Source: Strigamia acuminata
Lineage: Eukaryota > Arthropoda > Chilopoda > Geophilomorpha > Linotaeniidae
Assembly: GCA_949358305.1 (NCBI GenBank)
Contig: OX442322.1
Location: forward strand, 4,588,001-4,652,000
Direction: 5' to 3'
Length of the DNA: 64,000 nucleotides
The first letter of the stretch is position 1; every line of letters begins with the position of its first letter. The translations under genes and the position numbers were made by a program. The notes under the pieces are model-generated. The model had not been told where the DNA came from. It searched no databases and saw nothing but the letters and a program-made list of their open reading frames with translations. Below, piece by piece: positions 19,203-30,586 of this stretch.

Positions 19203-22200
19203 TCAATTCCAACAAAACTTTGAGGCTTTTCCTCGTTGTTGGTATGGTTTTTTAAATACTGCAGTGATGTTTCGCACGAAATTTTCATCTGCATATTTAG
19301 GATTTGGTTTTCGTTCTCGTCGTGGACGAGTGCTAGTTCGCGGAACTACCGGTTGGGGTTTGCGGGGTTTTCGAGGTGGTTTCTTTGGAGTTTCACCTCT
19401 TTTCAACGCCGCTTTCTTTTCTATAGCAGTTAATCGTTGTCTATGTCTATGTTTAGACTTTGTGGGCGCAGATTTGTCAATCTGCACTGAAGTTGAGTCG
19501 GATAATTCCATTGGAATTTCTGAGGAAGTTTCAGGAATTAATTCCATTTCTTCAGCATCCGGAAGTTGATTACTTTCGTCCATCCATTTAGGATTTTCTT
19601 GAGGCGAGTAAGAGGCGGACTTTTGTCCTATCTTCCAAGTCTCAATCGGGTACGACGGAGTATAGGGATACAACGCTTTAATATTTACTGATTTTTCGAT
19701 CGAACCATCAGATAATTTGCGTAATTTATACGCTCCGCCTGGAAGTACTTTAGTAATCTCCCACGGACCATCTCTCTTCTCTGCGAAACCAGCAGAAATA
19801 TTTTTATCTGCGCACGAGAGAATGTGAGTTTGTTTCCAAACTAAATCTCCAACTTCAAACTCCGTAATTACGAACTTTTGTTCGTGTATTTTCCTATGTC
19901 GTTCAAAATTCAATTGAATTCTGCGATGCATCTCTTGATGCGATCTGCGTAATATATCTAATAGTACTCTGACATATTTTTCTGGATTTTCTTTGTCAAA
20001 TGGATTGGCATGTTTAATAATCCTTGGGTCGAAAGGTAATGTTACGATTCGTCCCGTGTTCAGTAACATTGGGCTTGAGCCCGTTGCCGCTGAGACATTA
20101 TTTCTCATCGCGAACGCGAATTCGTCTAGATAACGTGGCCATTGCGTGTGCACATCTGTGTACAGGGCCAGCATCGTCTTTATATCTCTATTGGCTCGCT
20201 CTGTCGGGTTCGCCTGGGCATGATACGTGCTTGTATGGGACGGGCGAATGTTGTACATTTCGCAATACTCATTGTAAATATCGGAAACAAATTGTTTTCC
20301 GTTATCGCTTACAATCTTTTTGGGGTGTCCCCATCTGTTTGTAACAGATCTTAATTCTTGAACGCAGTTAGCGCTCGTGGCTTTGGTTAAAGCCTTAATT
20401 TCAACGAACTTGGTACAATTGTCAATAATGACAAAAATATACTGGTTTTGGGACCTTCCCGCGGGTTTTGGGCCCATCAAGTCCATGTTAATACATTCCC
20501 AAGGATTGGTCATGTTGTGTGGCGTGTAAGGAGCTGCGTGCCTTTTCTGTTGAATAGGCTTGTACTGAGCACAGTGCGTGCAGCTTTTGACGTAGTTCCT
20601 GACACTTCTACTCATACCAGGCCAGAAATATATTAAACGCGTTTTCTCAAGCGTCTTACTCATCCCAGCGTGACCGCTTAGGGGGTGGCCATGACAAGCG
20701 AAGAGTACTCGTTTTACGAGTGAACTGGGTACAACGGCTTTAAAGCCATTTCCCGAATCGTTTAATTCCTCTTCGAACGAAGGGTTAAAATATATGATCA
20801 TTTGATCACCATCAACTTCTTTTTTGTCTAAACAATAGTTTTTGACTTTGTTTTTCCACTCTTTTATTTCAGATTGTGGTATCCCAACAACCTTGTCATT
20901 CAATAAATATTCTCGAATGCGTTTGCATTCAGTATCTAGTAACTGAGCATCTATTATTTCTCTCCTTGTAGGAGGGACTTCTTTAAGTACTTCAGTCAAC
21001 GCACTGTACAAGGTTTCTTGTACTTCCTCCCCCTCCTTTTCTTCAGAACATTCTTTAGAATTTTCTGAAAAATAGGAACGCACACTAGCCAAATATTCTC
21101 GTTTCTCCGGGGCACGATTTAATGAAACAGAAGGATTTCCGTCCCATTCAGGCCAGTATTGTTTAATTTCGACAGGTTCCACATGATCACGAAGAGGAAT
21201 GTCTTCCTCTGTTAGTGGGGCTCTAGAAAGTGCATCTGCAACTTGGTTAGCAGCACCTTTTCGAAAAACAATTTTAAAATTTCCACATTGGATTCTTAAG
21301 GCCCATCGGCCAAATTTCCCAGATGGTTCAGGTGTTCGCATCAACCATTTCAGTGCTTCTGCATCTGACTCTAAAGTGAATGTACCATATTCGAGATATG
21401 GTTTAAATCTATCAATAGCCCACACGACTGCGAGACATTCGAGTTCCGGCGTTGTATAACGCTTCTCCGCTCCACGTAAAACTCTGCTTGCATAAGCTAC
21501 AGGTTTGGGTACAGAAATGTTTTTCTGCTTCTTTTCATCGAATATATCGACGTCTTGGCAAAGGACAGCTCCTAAGCCTTCATGTGAAGCGTCAGTCATG
21601 ACAACAAATGGCAAAGTCATATCTGGTTTGTGTAGACAATTGTCACCACAAAGTAGCTCTTTAATTTTATTAAAAGCTTCTGTCTGCTCATCTCCCCATT
21701 CAAATGGAGTTTTCTCATTCATCATACGTGTGTATGGTGCGGCAATAGTTCCGTGATTTGGAACAAACTTCCTGAAGAAGTTAGTCATGCCGTGAAAGCG
21801 CTGAATGTCTTTAGCACACGTGGGGGTGGGAAATTTCATGATCGCCGATATTTTATCGGGATCACCAAAGAGACCTTCGGGTTTAATCAAGTGGCCCAAG
21901 AATTTTAATTCTGTACGCCCAAAACGAGATTTCGCTTTATTTATCGTCATGTTGGCTTGGTTAAGCCTTTCCAAAACATCTCGGACATGTTTGAGATGAT
22001 CATCCCAATTATCTGAATACACAATTACGTCATCCAAATAAACTAATGCGTAGTCTTGTAAAGCTGAGCCTAAAATGCCTTCCATCAGACGCTGGAAAGT
22101 ACAAGGCGCATTGCAAAGGCCGAACGGCATTCGCACAAATTGATAAGGGCCGTTTGGCGTATAAAACGCCGTTTTTGGACGATCTTCCTCACACATTTCG

Positions 22201-23402
22201 ACTTGGTAGTAACCTTTAACAAGGTCGATAGACGTAAAATACTTTGCCGGACCAGTATTATGCAATAAAAGGTCAATACTTGGCATTTGTATTACTTCGA
22301 CTTCAGTGATGGCATTTAGCCACCGGTAGTCAATGCACATCCTATACGAGCCGTCAGGCTTCGCAACAATGACGGGATGACTTATGAAGGGTCCTTTGGC
22401 CTTTTCAATGAGTCCATCCTGTTCCAATTCTGCAGCTAGTTTGGTCATAATGGCTCTCTTGGCCGGGTTATACATTCTATACTGCATTTTGGGCAATGAA
22501 TGCCCTTCTTTGAACTTAATACGATGTTGGGTCACGTTAGTGCACCCAACTTGATCACGAAATACATTCGGTATCGAGTTAACCACTTCGCGAAGTGCTA
22601 GTCTTTGTTCCGGAGTGCAGTCGCTCTCCTCAACTAATTTTTCATCCCAAGTCAACACAGGAGTGTCTGTTAACTCAATTGAGTTGAGAGTGGACGACAG
22701 TCCTAAATAATCGAAAGTAATTCGATTCAATGGGGCGAGAGCCAAATTGGCTTCTTCCGATTCATAAGGAGCGGACCAATTAGGTTTATCTGCACAAGAG
22801 AACTCTTGTAAATGTGGATGCGGACTAATTTTCTGTCTGCGCATGAAATTGTGACCAAGTATCAAGCCACAAACTCGTTTTGCTAAAACGATGAAATTCA
22901 TTGGTGTAAATTCATCAGCCCATTGCACGCACAAAGTTATTTGTCCGACAGGCTTGTGTGCTACGCCTACAGCGTTAACCAACATGTTTCTGGGAGCCTC
23001 TTGCAAAAATTCCGGCAGAGCCTGAGTTTCAGACAAAAGTTGTTCTCCAATGTAACATTGAGATGCTCCTGTATCCATGAGCGCGTTATAGGTGAGCCCA
23101 CCAATTGTGATCTTCATTCGAGGATCATCTTTATTATTACCTAAAGTAATATTGTGCAAATTATTGCCGCCTATGACTCTGTTGAGTCGGCGAAGTCTAC
23201 AGAATTTCTTCGTGTAACACTTGTGGGGAAATAATGTCAGATTTTTTAATTGTTCTGTCATTTCTTGCAAGTTCTCATCTACTCCGCCACTATGACTAGT
23301 GGCTATTTCAAGACAAGTTGTGTCTACATCCATAAATAAAGATTCCGACGTAGCATTAGCCACTTCTGGGGGATGGAATAAACCTTCGTCCCCCGGATCT
23401 AG
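19203..23402 (-). CDS. pol: Gypsy copy 1 Pol polyprotein
   Basis: About 1400 codons, uninterrupted, read in the -1 frame relative to gag from the slippery site; an internal ATG is at 23331-23333 (MDVDTTCLE). Counting from 23363: aspartic protease LMDTGASQCYIG (Asp97), reverse transcriptase with MPFGLCNAP and YLDD (about 440), RNase H TDASHEGLG (about 587), integrase zinc finger HPLSGHAG...CTHC (about 890-930) and DDE core: D in INMDLMGP, D in IVSDNGKQF, E in NPTERANRD. The last 100 residues are a Lys/Arg/Pro-rich basic tail. The order PR-RT-RH-IN is Ty3/Gypsy. All catalytic residues are present, so the enzyme could be active even though gag in this copy is damaged. Confidence 0.93.
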   Translation of the reverse strand, partial: LDPGDEGLFHPPEVANATSESLFMDVDTTCLEIATSHSGGVDENLQEMTEQLKNLTLFPHKCYTKKFCRLRRLNRVIGGNNLHNITLGNNKDDPRMKITIGGLTYNALMDTGASQCYIGEQLLSETQALPEFLQEAPRNMLVNAVGVAHKPVGQITLCVQWADEFTPMNFIVLAKRVCGLILGHNFMRRQKISPHPHLQEFSCADKPNWSAPYESEEANLALAPLNRITFDYLGLSSTLNSIELTDTPVLTWDEKLVEESDCTPEQRLALREVVNSIPNVFRDQVGCTNVTQHRIKFKEGHSLPKMQYRMYNPAKRAIMTKLAAELEQDGLIEKAKGPFISHPVIVAKPDGSYRMCIDYRWLNAITEVEVIQMPSIDLLLHNTGPAKYFTSIDLVKGYYQVEMCEEDRPKTAFYTPNGPYQFVRMPFGLCNAPCTFQRLMEGILGSALQDYALVYLDDVIVYSDNWDDHLKHVRDVLERLNQANMTINKAKSRFGRTELKFLGHLIKPEGLFGDPDKISAIMKFPTPTCAKDIQRFHGMTNFFRKFVPNHGTIAAPYTRMMNEKTPFEWGDEQTEAFNKIKELLCGDNCLHKPDMTLPFVVMTDASHEGLGAVLCQDVDIFDEKKQKNISVPKPVAYASRVLRGAEKRYTTPELECLAVVWAIDRFKPYLEYGTFTLESDAEALKWLMRTPEPSGKFGRWALRIQCGNFKIVFRKGAANQVADALSRAPLTEEDIPLRDHVEPVEIKQYWPEWDGNPSVSLNRAPEKREYLASVRSYFSENSKECSEEKEGEEVQETLYSALTEVLKEVPPTRREIIDAQLLDTECKRIREYLLNDKVVGIPQSEIKEWKNKVKNYCLDKKEVDGDQMIIYFNPSFEEELNDSGNGFKAVVPSSLVKRVLFACHGHPLSGHAGMSKTLEKTRLIYFWPGMSRSVRNYVKSCTHCAQYKPIQQKRHAAPYTPHNMTNPWECINMDLMGPKPAGRSQNQYIFVIIDNCTKFVEIKALTKATSANCVQELRSVTNRWGHPKKIVSDNGKQFVSDIYNEYCEMYNIRPSHTSTYHAQANPTERANRDIKTMLALYTDVHTQWPRYLDEFAFAMRNNVSAATGSSPMLLNTGRIVTLPFDPRIIKHANPFDKENPEKYVRVLLDILRRSHQEMHRRIQLNFERHRKIHEQKFVITEFEVGDLVWKQTHILSCADKNISAGFAEKRDGPWEITKVLPGGAYKLRKLSDGSIEKSVNIKALYPYTPSYPIETWKIGQKSASYSPQENPKWMDESNQLPDAEEMELIPETSSEIPMELSDSTSVQIDKSAPTKSKHRHRQRLTAIEKKAALKRGETPKKPPRKPRKPQPVVPRTSTRPRRERKPNPKYADENFVRNITAVFKKPYQQRGKASKFCWN

Positions 23403-23408
23403 TTTTTT
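23368..23408 (-). promoter_or_regulatory. -1 ribosomal frameshift signal between gag and pol
   Basis: On the sense strand the gag frame ends TCA AAA AAC TAG. A AAA AAC (23402-23408) is a canonical slippery heptamer, TAG (23399-23401) stops gag, and after 7 nt a stem GGGGGA (23389-23394) pairs with TCCCCC (23368-23373) over a 15-nt loop. The -1 frame is open directly into pol. The same arrangement is found at 25204-25210 and 52468-52474. Confidence 0.8.
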
Positions 23409-23689
23409 GAACTAGTAGCACTTGAATCTGTCGATTCGGGCTTGATCAAAGTTTTGACCATTTCTGCCAACGAGTTGGTCAGCGAAGTTTGTAACTTATT
23501 TTCAAAAGTATTTAATTTCGCATCAAGTTTAGCATCTAGTGTTGCATCCAACACTTCTTGAGTTATCCACCTATTATTAGGCCGTTTAGAAGTTGGATCC
23601 ACAGTCGGGGAATCCGGAGTACCACGTTTTTGTAACTCTTCAGAGTTGAAATTTGTACGTGGTTTTGGATTTGTACATTCCCGACGCAT
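23399..23689 (-). pseudogene. Gag C-terminal fragment, duplicated unit
   Basis: 96 codons with the end of a zinc knuckle and a C-terminal segment rich in heptad-like Leu (VLDATLDAKLDAKLNTFENK), probably a coiled coil, ending SSKN at the frameshift site. It is separated from the rest of this gag unit by a small deletion near 23770. Confidence 0.7.
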
Positions 23690-23757
23690 ATGTCCGGGCT
23701 GTTTACAGTTATAGCAGACTAATTGACCACGTCTGGTCTGATCTACTACCCCATTTA

Positions 23758-25035
23758 TTAGATAAACGGCTTCACGGGTAACTCTTCATCACAAAAATTA
23801 AGTTGTTCTTGTGAATCCAAAGTTAGTGATTTAGCATTCGTCTTCGGTTGAGGACGGTTATCAGTTTTCCGAGGTGGGAAAACAACTGGATTGGAATTAT
23901 TTTCCTTTACTCCATTAGCTGTACGACTGTACAAGCTTTTGCTTTTTGTTACAGCGTTATAAATCTCTGTTAGAGGTAAGTCTGCTAGGCCTTGCATATG
24001 CAAAAGCAAATCGTTAGCAGGAGTTACACTCCCGATAAAAAGACTTCCAGCCCCTTTCGCGTCGAGGTTGTCTTGTAATATCCATAACTGGTAATATTTG
24101 TGCATAAAATCGTAAAGACTTTCTGTTTCAAGTTGTCTCAACTTGGTCAGTTGGTTCGTCCGCTCTTGTCGAGTGGCCACGAACCTCTCTTTGAACGCTT
24201 GTTCAAATATATCCCAAGATGTGAAATCTCCTCTCCTTTCATGGAACCAACCATGCGCTTGCTCGGTTAGATAACCAGCAACGCCTTTAATAAGCATGTC
24301 ATCGAGTGACATGTTTCGCAGGAAAGCGACATTTTTTACAATAGTGAGAAAGCGTTCGCTTTCATCTGCCTTTCCGGAGAATACAGGAATATCTGGGGGC
24401 TTCAAACAGTTAGTTTGAGGGACAATGGCGGAACTTTTTCCTGCCTGCATCAAAGTGTGCATGGTCGTGGCAATTGACGCGAGGTCATCAGCCGTCATTC
24501 CAAAGCTACTTGGAGGACGCGAATGGTCATTTGACGATCCACCAGTGTTTGATTGGCTCGAGTTATTTTGACTTGAGCCACCATTATTAGGGTTGAAATT
24601 ATTCGACCCTCCCTGATTTTGTCTACTGTGGTTACCAAAGTTCGAATTACCTTGGTTTCCATAATTCGAATGATTATTAGAATTACCCCGATTGTTAAAG
24701 TTCGGACGGTTGTTCGAATTTCCTGGACCACCAAAATTCGGACGGTAGTTCGAATTACCTGGTGTCCCTTGATTCAAATAATTATTGGAATCTCCTTGCG
24801 TTTCAGGATTAGAAGGATTATTTAAATCATTTGTATCAATCGGGTTATTCGAGTTCGGAGGAACTGAGTGACCCTTTTGCAAGTTATGTGCTGGATTAGA
24901 ATTGTTTGCAAATCTAAAGTTTGGGTCGAAACGATTGTTTGGACCTCTTGTCGCATTTAAATTTGAATTCAAATTTCCAGCGAGATTCGGACAGCTAGTT
25001 GATCCATTGGGGAAGCTTGGAGTGGGGTTGGCCAT
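23758..25035 (-). pseudogene. Gag central fragment, duplicated unit
   Basis: 425 codons starting MANPTPSFPN, equivalent to the middle of the copy 2 Gag: Asn/Gly-rich repeats, then the Gag capsid-like core (FHERRGDFTSWDIFEQAFK...LYDFMHKYYQLW). It ends in LPVKPFI because of a short deletion relative to the other gag units. It lacks the N-terminal 190 residues, as the tandem unit begins inside gag. Confidence 0.75.
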
Positions 25036-25200
25036 ATGTCAGATTTTTTAATTGTTCTGTCATTTCTTGCAGATTTTCCTCTACTCCGCCACTATGACTA
25101 GTGGCTACTTCAAGACAAGTTGTGTCTACATCCATAAATAAAGATTCCGACGTAGCATTAGCCACTTCTGGGGGATGGAATAAACCTTCGTCCCCCGGAT

Positions 25201-25725
25201 CTAGTTTTTTGAACTAGTCGCACTTGAATCAGCAGATTCTGGCTTGATCAAAGTCTTGACCATTTCTGCCAACGAGTTAGTCAGCGAAGTTTGTAACTTA
25301 TTTTCAAAAGTATTAAGTTTCGCATCAAGTTTAGCATCTAGTGTTGCATCCAACACTTCTTGAGTTATCCACCTATTATTAGGACGTTTAGAAGTAGGAT
25401 CCACAGTCGGGGAATCCGGCGTACTTCGTTTTTGCAACTCTTCAGAGTTGAAATTTGCACGTGGTTTTAAATCTGGACATTCTCGACGCATGTGTCCCGG
25501 TTTCTTACAGTGGTAACAAACTAATTGACCACGTCTGGTCTGATCCACTACTCCATTTATTAAGTAAACGGCCTCGCATTCCTCAGGTAACTCTTCTTCA
25601 CAAATATTAAGTTGTTCTTGTGAATCCAAAGTTAAAGATTTAACTTTTGTCTTTGGCTGAGGACGAGATGTCAGTTTTCCGAGGTGGGAAAATAACTGGA
25701 TTGGAAATATTTTCCCTTGCTCCAT
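25201..25725 (-). pseudogene. Gag zinc-knuckle segment, frameshifted
   Basis: 174 codons carrying the zinc knuckle VCYHCKKPGHMRREC (CX2CX4HX4C), the coiled-coil-like C-terminus and the terminal slippery site. It is out of frame with 25640-27430 because of a 1-bp insertion near 25665. Confidence 0.75.
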
Positions 25726-27430
25726 TAGCTGTACGACTGTACAAGCCTTTATTTTTTGTTATAACGGTATAAATTTCTGTCAGAGGCAAATCCGCTATGC
25801 CTTGCGTATGCAAAAGCAAATCATTAGCAGGAGTTACACTCCCGATAAAAAAACAACCAGCCCCTTTTGCATCAAGACTGTCTTGTAATATCCATAACTG
25901 GTAATATTTGTGCATAAAGTCGTAGAGACTTTCTGTTTCTAGTTGTTTCAACTTGGTTAGTTGGTTCGTCCGCTCTTGTCGAGTGGCTACAAACCGTTCT
26001 TTGAACGCCTGTTCAAATACTTCCCAAGATATGAAATCTTCTCTCCTTTCATGAAACCAACCATGCGCTTGCTCGGTTAAATAACCGGCCACGCCTTTAA
26101 CAAGCATGTCATCGAGTGACATGTTTCGCAGGAAAGCGACATTTTTTACAATATTGAGAAAGCGTTCGCTTTCTTCTGCTTTTCCGGAGAATACAGGGAT
26201 ATCTGGTGGTTTCAAACAGTTAGTTTGAGGGACAGTGGCGGAACTTTTTCCTGCCTGCATTAATTTATGCATGGTCGTGGCAATTGACGCGAGGTCATCA
26301 GCCGTCATTCCAAAGCTACTGGGGGGGCGCGAGTTGTCGCTTGACGACCCGCCATTATTTGGTTGACTCGAGTTATTTTGACTTGAGCCACCACTATTAG
26401 GGTTGAAATTATTCGACCCTCCTTGATTTGACCTGCTGTGGTTACCAAAGTTCGAATGGTTAATCGAATTGCCTTGGTTCCCATAATTCGAATGATTATT
26501 AGAATTACCCTGATTGTCAAAATTCGGACGGTTGTTCGAACTTTCTTGATTACCAAAATTCGGACGATAGTTCGAATTACCTGGCGTACCCCGATTCAAA
26601 TAGTTATTTGAATTTCCTGGAGTTCCAGTAGAAGGATTATTTGGGTTATTCGAGTTCGGAGGAACTGGGTGACCCCTTTGCATGTTAGGTGCTGGACTAG
26701 AATTGTTTGCAAATCTAGAATTTGGGTCAAAACGGCGGTTTGGACCTCTTGTCGCACCTGAATTTGGGTTCAAATTTCCAGCGAGATTCGGACAACTATT
26801 TGATCCGTTTAGAAAACTTGGATTAGGGTTGGCCATATTAGGCTGACCCAAATTCGCTCTGTTGAACGTATTCTCAAAGTTCTCTGGATTTGTAAATCCT
26901 CTTTGTTGGTTGCGAGCGAAGTTATTCGCTCGTAATCGTTGTTGGAAAGCACGATTAAAATCTCCTGGTGTCAAATTCGACTGATCTTGACGAGGAGGTT
27001 GTGCATTTTTATTTCTATATCTAGAAATAGGCGTCGAAGGAGTGGGACTAAAATTATTTAATCTTTGGCTGGCTGGGGAATGGGGTTGCTCCGACGTAGC
27101 ACGAGGCGCGTGTACAAAATCTAACACTTCGGTCAAAGATCTAAATTGGTTTGGGTTCAAACCGTGATCCTGACAAAATAATAGACCGCCTCGGCCTAAA
27201 TGAGAACCTTCAGGAATGCATTCCTCTTCTCCAGGCGGAGTAGGTTCACGTGGAGCCCTATTCTCTCCAGATGGTCCGGCTGTTTCATTTGAAACGCCAT
27301 TATGGACCGCGTGGTTTTCCACTTCTTCAGTTCCATTAGGAACAGGTATAAACCCGGATAGATTCATTCCACCGGTCAAACAAGTTCTTTCCTTACCACG
27401 GGTGTTCATGTGATGCTGGTTATTAGTCAT
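25640..27430 (-). pseudogene. gag: Gypsy copy 1 Gag, N-terminal and capsid part
   Basis: 596 codons from ATG 27428-27430 (MTNNQHHMNTRGKERT). An N-terminal Pro/Glu region is followed by a long Asn/Gln/Gly/Ser-rich stretch with short repeats such as GNSNNRPNF, then a retrotransposon Gag core with WFHERREDFISWEVFEQAF. It ends early in ISSSAKDKS after a 1-bp insertion that removes the zinc knuckle from the frame. Copy 2 carries the longer equivalent. Confidence 0.85.
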
Positions 27431-28540
27431 AACTAAACTTAAAACTAAGAAAATTTCCTAAGTCTGAGAGATAACGATGAAGTTGCAAACGTTCAGGAGG
27501 ATCGCAAACGAAGCAGTGGTCACACTAGTTCGAAAGGAAGTAAGGGTACTTCGATACACCTCTCTGATTGGTCAAATATCAACGCTAGTCTCGCGAGAGT
27601 CCAATCTCGTCCGAGATTGGTGGAAATCATCAAATTCGTGGAACAGTAATCTTGACAGATTCCAGTGTTATGACGTAGTCACCAAACAAAATGGATACTT
27701 TTCAAAATATTTTAAAATATCACCGCAATTATTAATAAATGAATGATCACCTTTATGGAATTTTTAAAAGTTTTTTTTTAAAACTCGTAATTTCAAAAGA
27801 CGCGTCGATTCGTTTGAATCGACGGCTTTTCTGCACAACACGGGTTGCTAGGCAACACAACAGCAAGAATTCTTCTTCGCTAAAATTCGAATGGTATTCC
27901 ATTCGTATAATTCGATTTCAATGGCTTGAGATCACGATTTTTAACCAACATTTTAATGTAGATCAAGTCTGTAAAATAAGGTAAACCCACTTTGAAATAA
28001 AATATAAATTTTAATTCCTTCGAAAAGCGTCAATTTTCTTTCTAATTTATTTAGGCAAATAAATTTAAGTTTAACTTGAAGTCTCAAGCAAAATACATGT
28101 GAAAAATATTTCTAAAATTAAAACAACTGTTAAATTGATAGAATTCTTTAAGAATTCCAACAAAAGTCAACTTTTCAAAATTAGGCCCGACCGCGTGGTT
28201 TTGTCCGATTGTCGATGACAAAATGACGGTACCCGGGCGGAACCAACTTCAACAAGTTCGGGCAAGATTTTTCCGTTCTCGGGCTGGGCCTTTAGGCCTG
28301 ACCACGCGGTAGAAATTATTATTTTGTTAAAACGTATAATTTCCACGGCGGAGAATAAAGAACAAAGTGCGTTACACTTATTATCTTGCAAGAAGTTCTA
28401 CAACAGAATAAAATATATTAAACACTTATAAATCTCAAACGAAATTTATTTTACACACAAAAAATCACCATAAACGTTACACTACTCGAATTCATCATAG
28501 ACATGCAAAACTTCAAATTTTATTTAAAATTTGGCAGCCT
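27431..28540 (-). other. Untranslated leader of Gypsy copy 1
   Basis: 1.1 kb between primer-binding site and gag with no gene. Notable sites: a perfect X-box-like palindrome GTTGCTAGGCAAC at 27844-27856, and inverted arms ACCGCGTGGT (28190-28199) and ACCACGCGGT (28301-28310) that could close an RNA stem of about 120 nt. Confidence 0.65.
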
Positions 28541-28558
28541 ATCTCGGTAGAACCTCCA
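28541..28558 (-). other. Primer-binding site of Gypsy copy 1, tRNA-Gln
   Basis: Two bases after the 5' LTR end the sense strand reads TGGAGGTTCTACCGAGAT. It is complementary to the 3' end of animal tRNA-Gln (...AUCUCGGUGGAACCUCCA) with one mismatch. Confidence 0.75.
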
Positions 28559-28560
28559 CT

Positions 28561-30318
28561 TGTGACGATTCTACTTTTGGGCTAATTTATTAGTCCTTTT
28601 TGAGATAGATAATTCGGTTTATACAAGACGTTGCTAAGTTTAGCAACAACCTAACCGAGATAAGCTACGGAAGCCTTCACAAACATGAATATGTAATCAA
28701 GTAGAAATAACTTACAGTTTTAGTGTGATGTAACATATTTATTATTAAATATTAATCAATAACAAAGATGGGTTCTGGACGCGTGTAAACGGGCGGCATC
28801 AACTGGTTGAGGATCCGGGCGAAGCCAGAGGGATACGGCTGACTTGCGGCATCGTCACAAATATCGCTACGGAGACGTATTTGGTCCGCAGCATCGATTA
28901 TCTAAATATGTGAAGAGTCCTTCGCATAAACAGGAATATTCGGCAGAATATTCCATTGTCTCAAATGAATAAAAGTAAAGTAATTAGTGGAATACGACAA
29001 ATGAATTGTTGTATAAATATTAATTGGGCGGGGACCGTCACGACAATTGAAAGAACGTCGCGGGAGTTGTTGAGACTCCATCCGCCAGCATGCCTTACGA
29101 CGACAAGATCTCGTGATCAGGCGCCGAGTATTTAATTGTGTGCTTTAACTCGCTATCGGTGGTACCAACCACCAGGTAAACATTTCTATGGACTTACCGG
29201 TATAAAAAGATATTGCCAATACAGGATTACCAATGCCCGAGTAATTTATTTAACACAGTGTTGTTCAACTCCTGTTCACGGGTTACTAACCCGGAGGGTA
29301 CGATGGGACGGGGACCGTCACGACGGTCGAGAGAACCATCGCGGGAGGATTTGACTCCTCCATCCGCCAGCATGCCTTACGATGACGGGATCCAATGATC
29401 GAGCACCGGGTAAAATATTATTTGGCCACTGCCGTTGGATTACCATTATCCAGGTAGTTATTTATCGCAACATCTGAAGATATTACTCACGGGCTACCAA
29501 CCCGGCGTGTTACCTGTGCATTAGGCCTTTACCGACTTTTAACGAGCGGAAGGACCAATCGTAGAAAGACGGGAACCTGCGTGGGCTGTTTACAACAACC
29601 ATCCTGCAGCGGACTGTGGCCAGTTAGCTGAGGGACCTACTTTCATTTAGCAAGGTCGTACTGTATACGACCGTTATATTAAGCCACCGTACGAAGTCCT
29701 ACTGTCCCGTAGAACAGCTGGCTAACGTTACGGGGCCATTTCATGCGAATGCATGTCTATTACCGGAGTTAGCCTTCCCGAAATAGCCCTACAACAGCAA
29801 TAACAAAATAGTAATGAATACTAACTGTGGAAAGCTGAGGTGGCCTGATGTGTCGATAGAGAATAATGAAATCAAACGATAACAATTCAACTACAGACAA
29901 TATACAAGTTCAGTTATCAAGCAAGCAAGCAAACTTTTTAAGTGAGAAACAGATGCTTATATAGTTCTGTAGAACTACTAGATTGGCGATAGCCAATCAG
30001 CGTACGAATCGGCGGATTCGTGGGTCACTAGTCCGGACCTAATATATGACTATGTCCAGATGGGCCCAGTTGGGGTCCGGAAGGGTCCGATTGGTTCCCT
30101 TCGACAGGTAAGTAATGTGGATATTGATTCGATAGAATCAACATCATCAAGTAATTAATACTTAATTCATATTGAATAAAATAGTTATATTTTATTCACC
30201 GTGTCCAAATAATTATTTATCACACTTTTTAGTTTTGACCGAGTTTGAATTACGCGCGTTTGGTTAAACAGCGCCATCTATTGTGAACATTGATAACTAT
30301 CGATTTGTAATCATCACA
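28561..30318 (-). repeat. 5' LTR of Gypsy copy 1
   Basis: 1758 bp, about six differences from 14130-15887. Confidence 0.92.
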
Positions 30319-30586
30319 ATTTATTTAAATTATGAAGTCTAAACTAATTAAATATTCAATGTGAAAATTCCCAAGTTAACAATTTCTGTGCAATTTCTTG
30401 AAAATAATCACGTTAGATTCGTCTCAAATTTCCGCATTCCTAAACTTTTAATTCAATTGTTCCACAACAATACCTACTTTCACACGAAAACTCGTTGAAA
30501 AATAAAGCTTTGTTAAGTTCAAATCAGGCTTAAATCAGGCTTTGTCTCAGGTCGCTACAATTTACTTGTGCTTTCTTTGACAAAAC
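30319..30586 (-). other. Element D between pol and the Ulp1-like gene
   Basis: Non-coding sequence of element D on the right side of the Gypsy copy 1 insertion; it begins with the second TSD copy ATTT. No signal recognised. Confidence 0.6.

Larger units (their letters stand above)
23235..26838 (-). repeat. 1802-bp tandem duplication across the gag-pol junction
   Basis: Units 23235-25036 and 25037-26838 both run from the TGTCAGATTTTT string in the pol start to GGTTGGCCAT in gag. They differ visibly from each other: the left unit shares NPETQGDSNNYLN with copy 2, the right unit has a shorter linker. The LTRs of this copy are almost identical, so the two units did not arise by simple duplication after insertion. 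Confidence 0.85.
14130..30318 (-). mobile_element. Large Gypsy retrotransposon, copy 1 (TSD ATTT)
   Basis: 16.2 kb flanked by the perfect 4-bp TSD ATTT (14126-14129 and 30319-30322). The 1758-bp LTRs differ at only about six positions by eye, so insertion is recent. Minus-strand order: 5' LTR, tRNA-Gln primer-binding site, about 1.1 kb leader, gag (frameshifted and partly duplicated), pol, third ORF, AT-rich 3' region, polypurine tract, 3' LTR. With broken gag this copy was probably mobilised by proteins of another copy. Confidence 0.92.
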
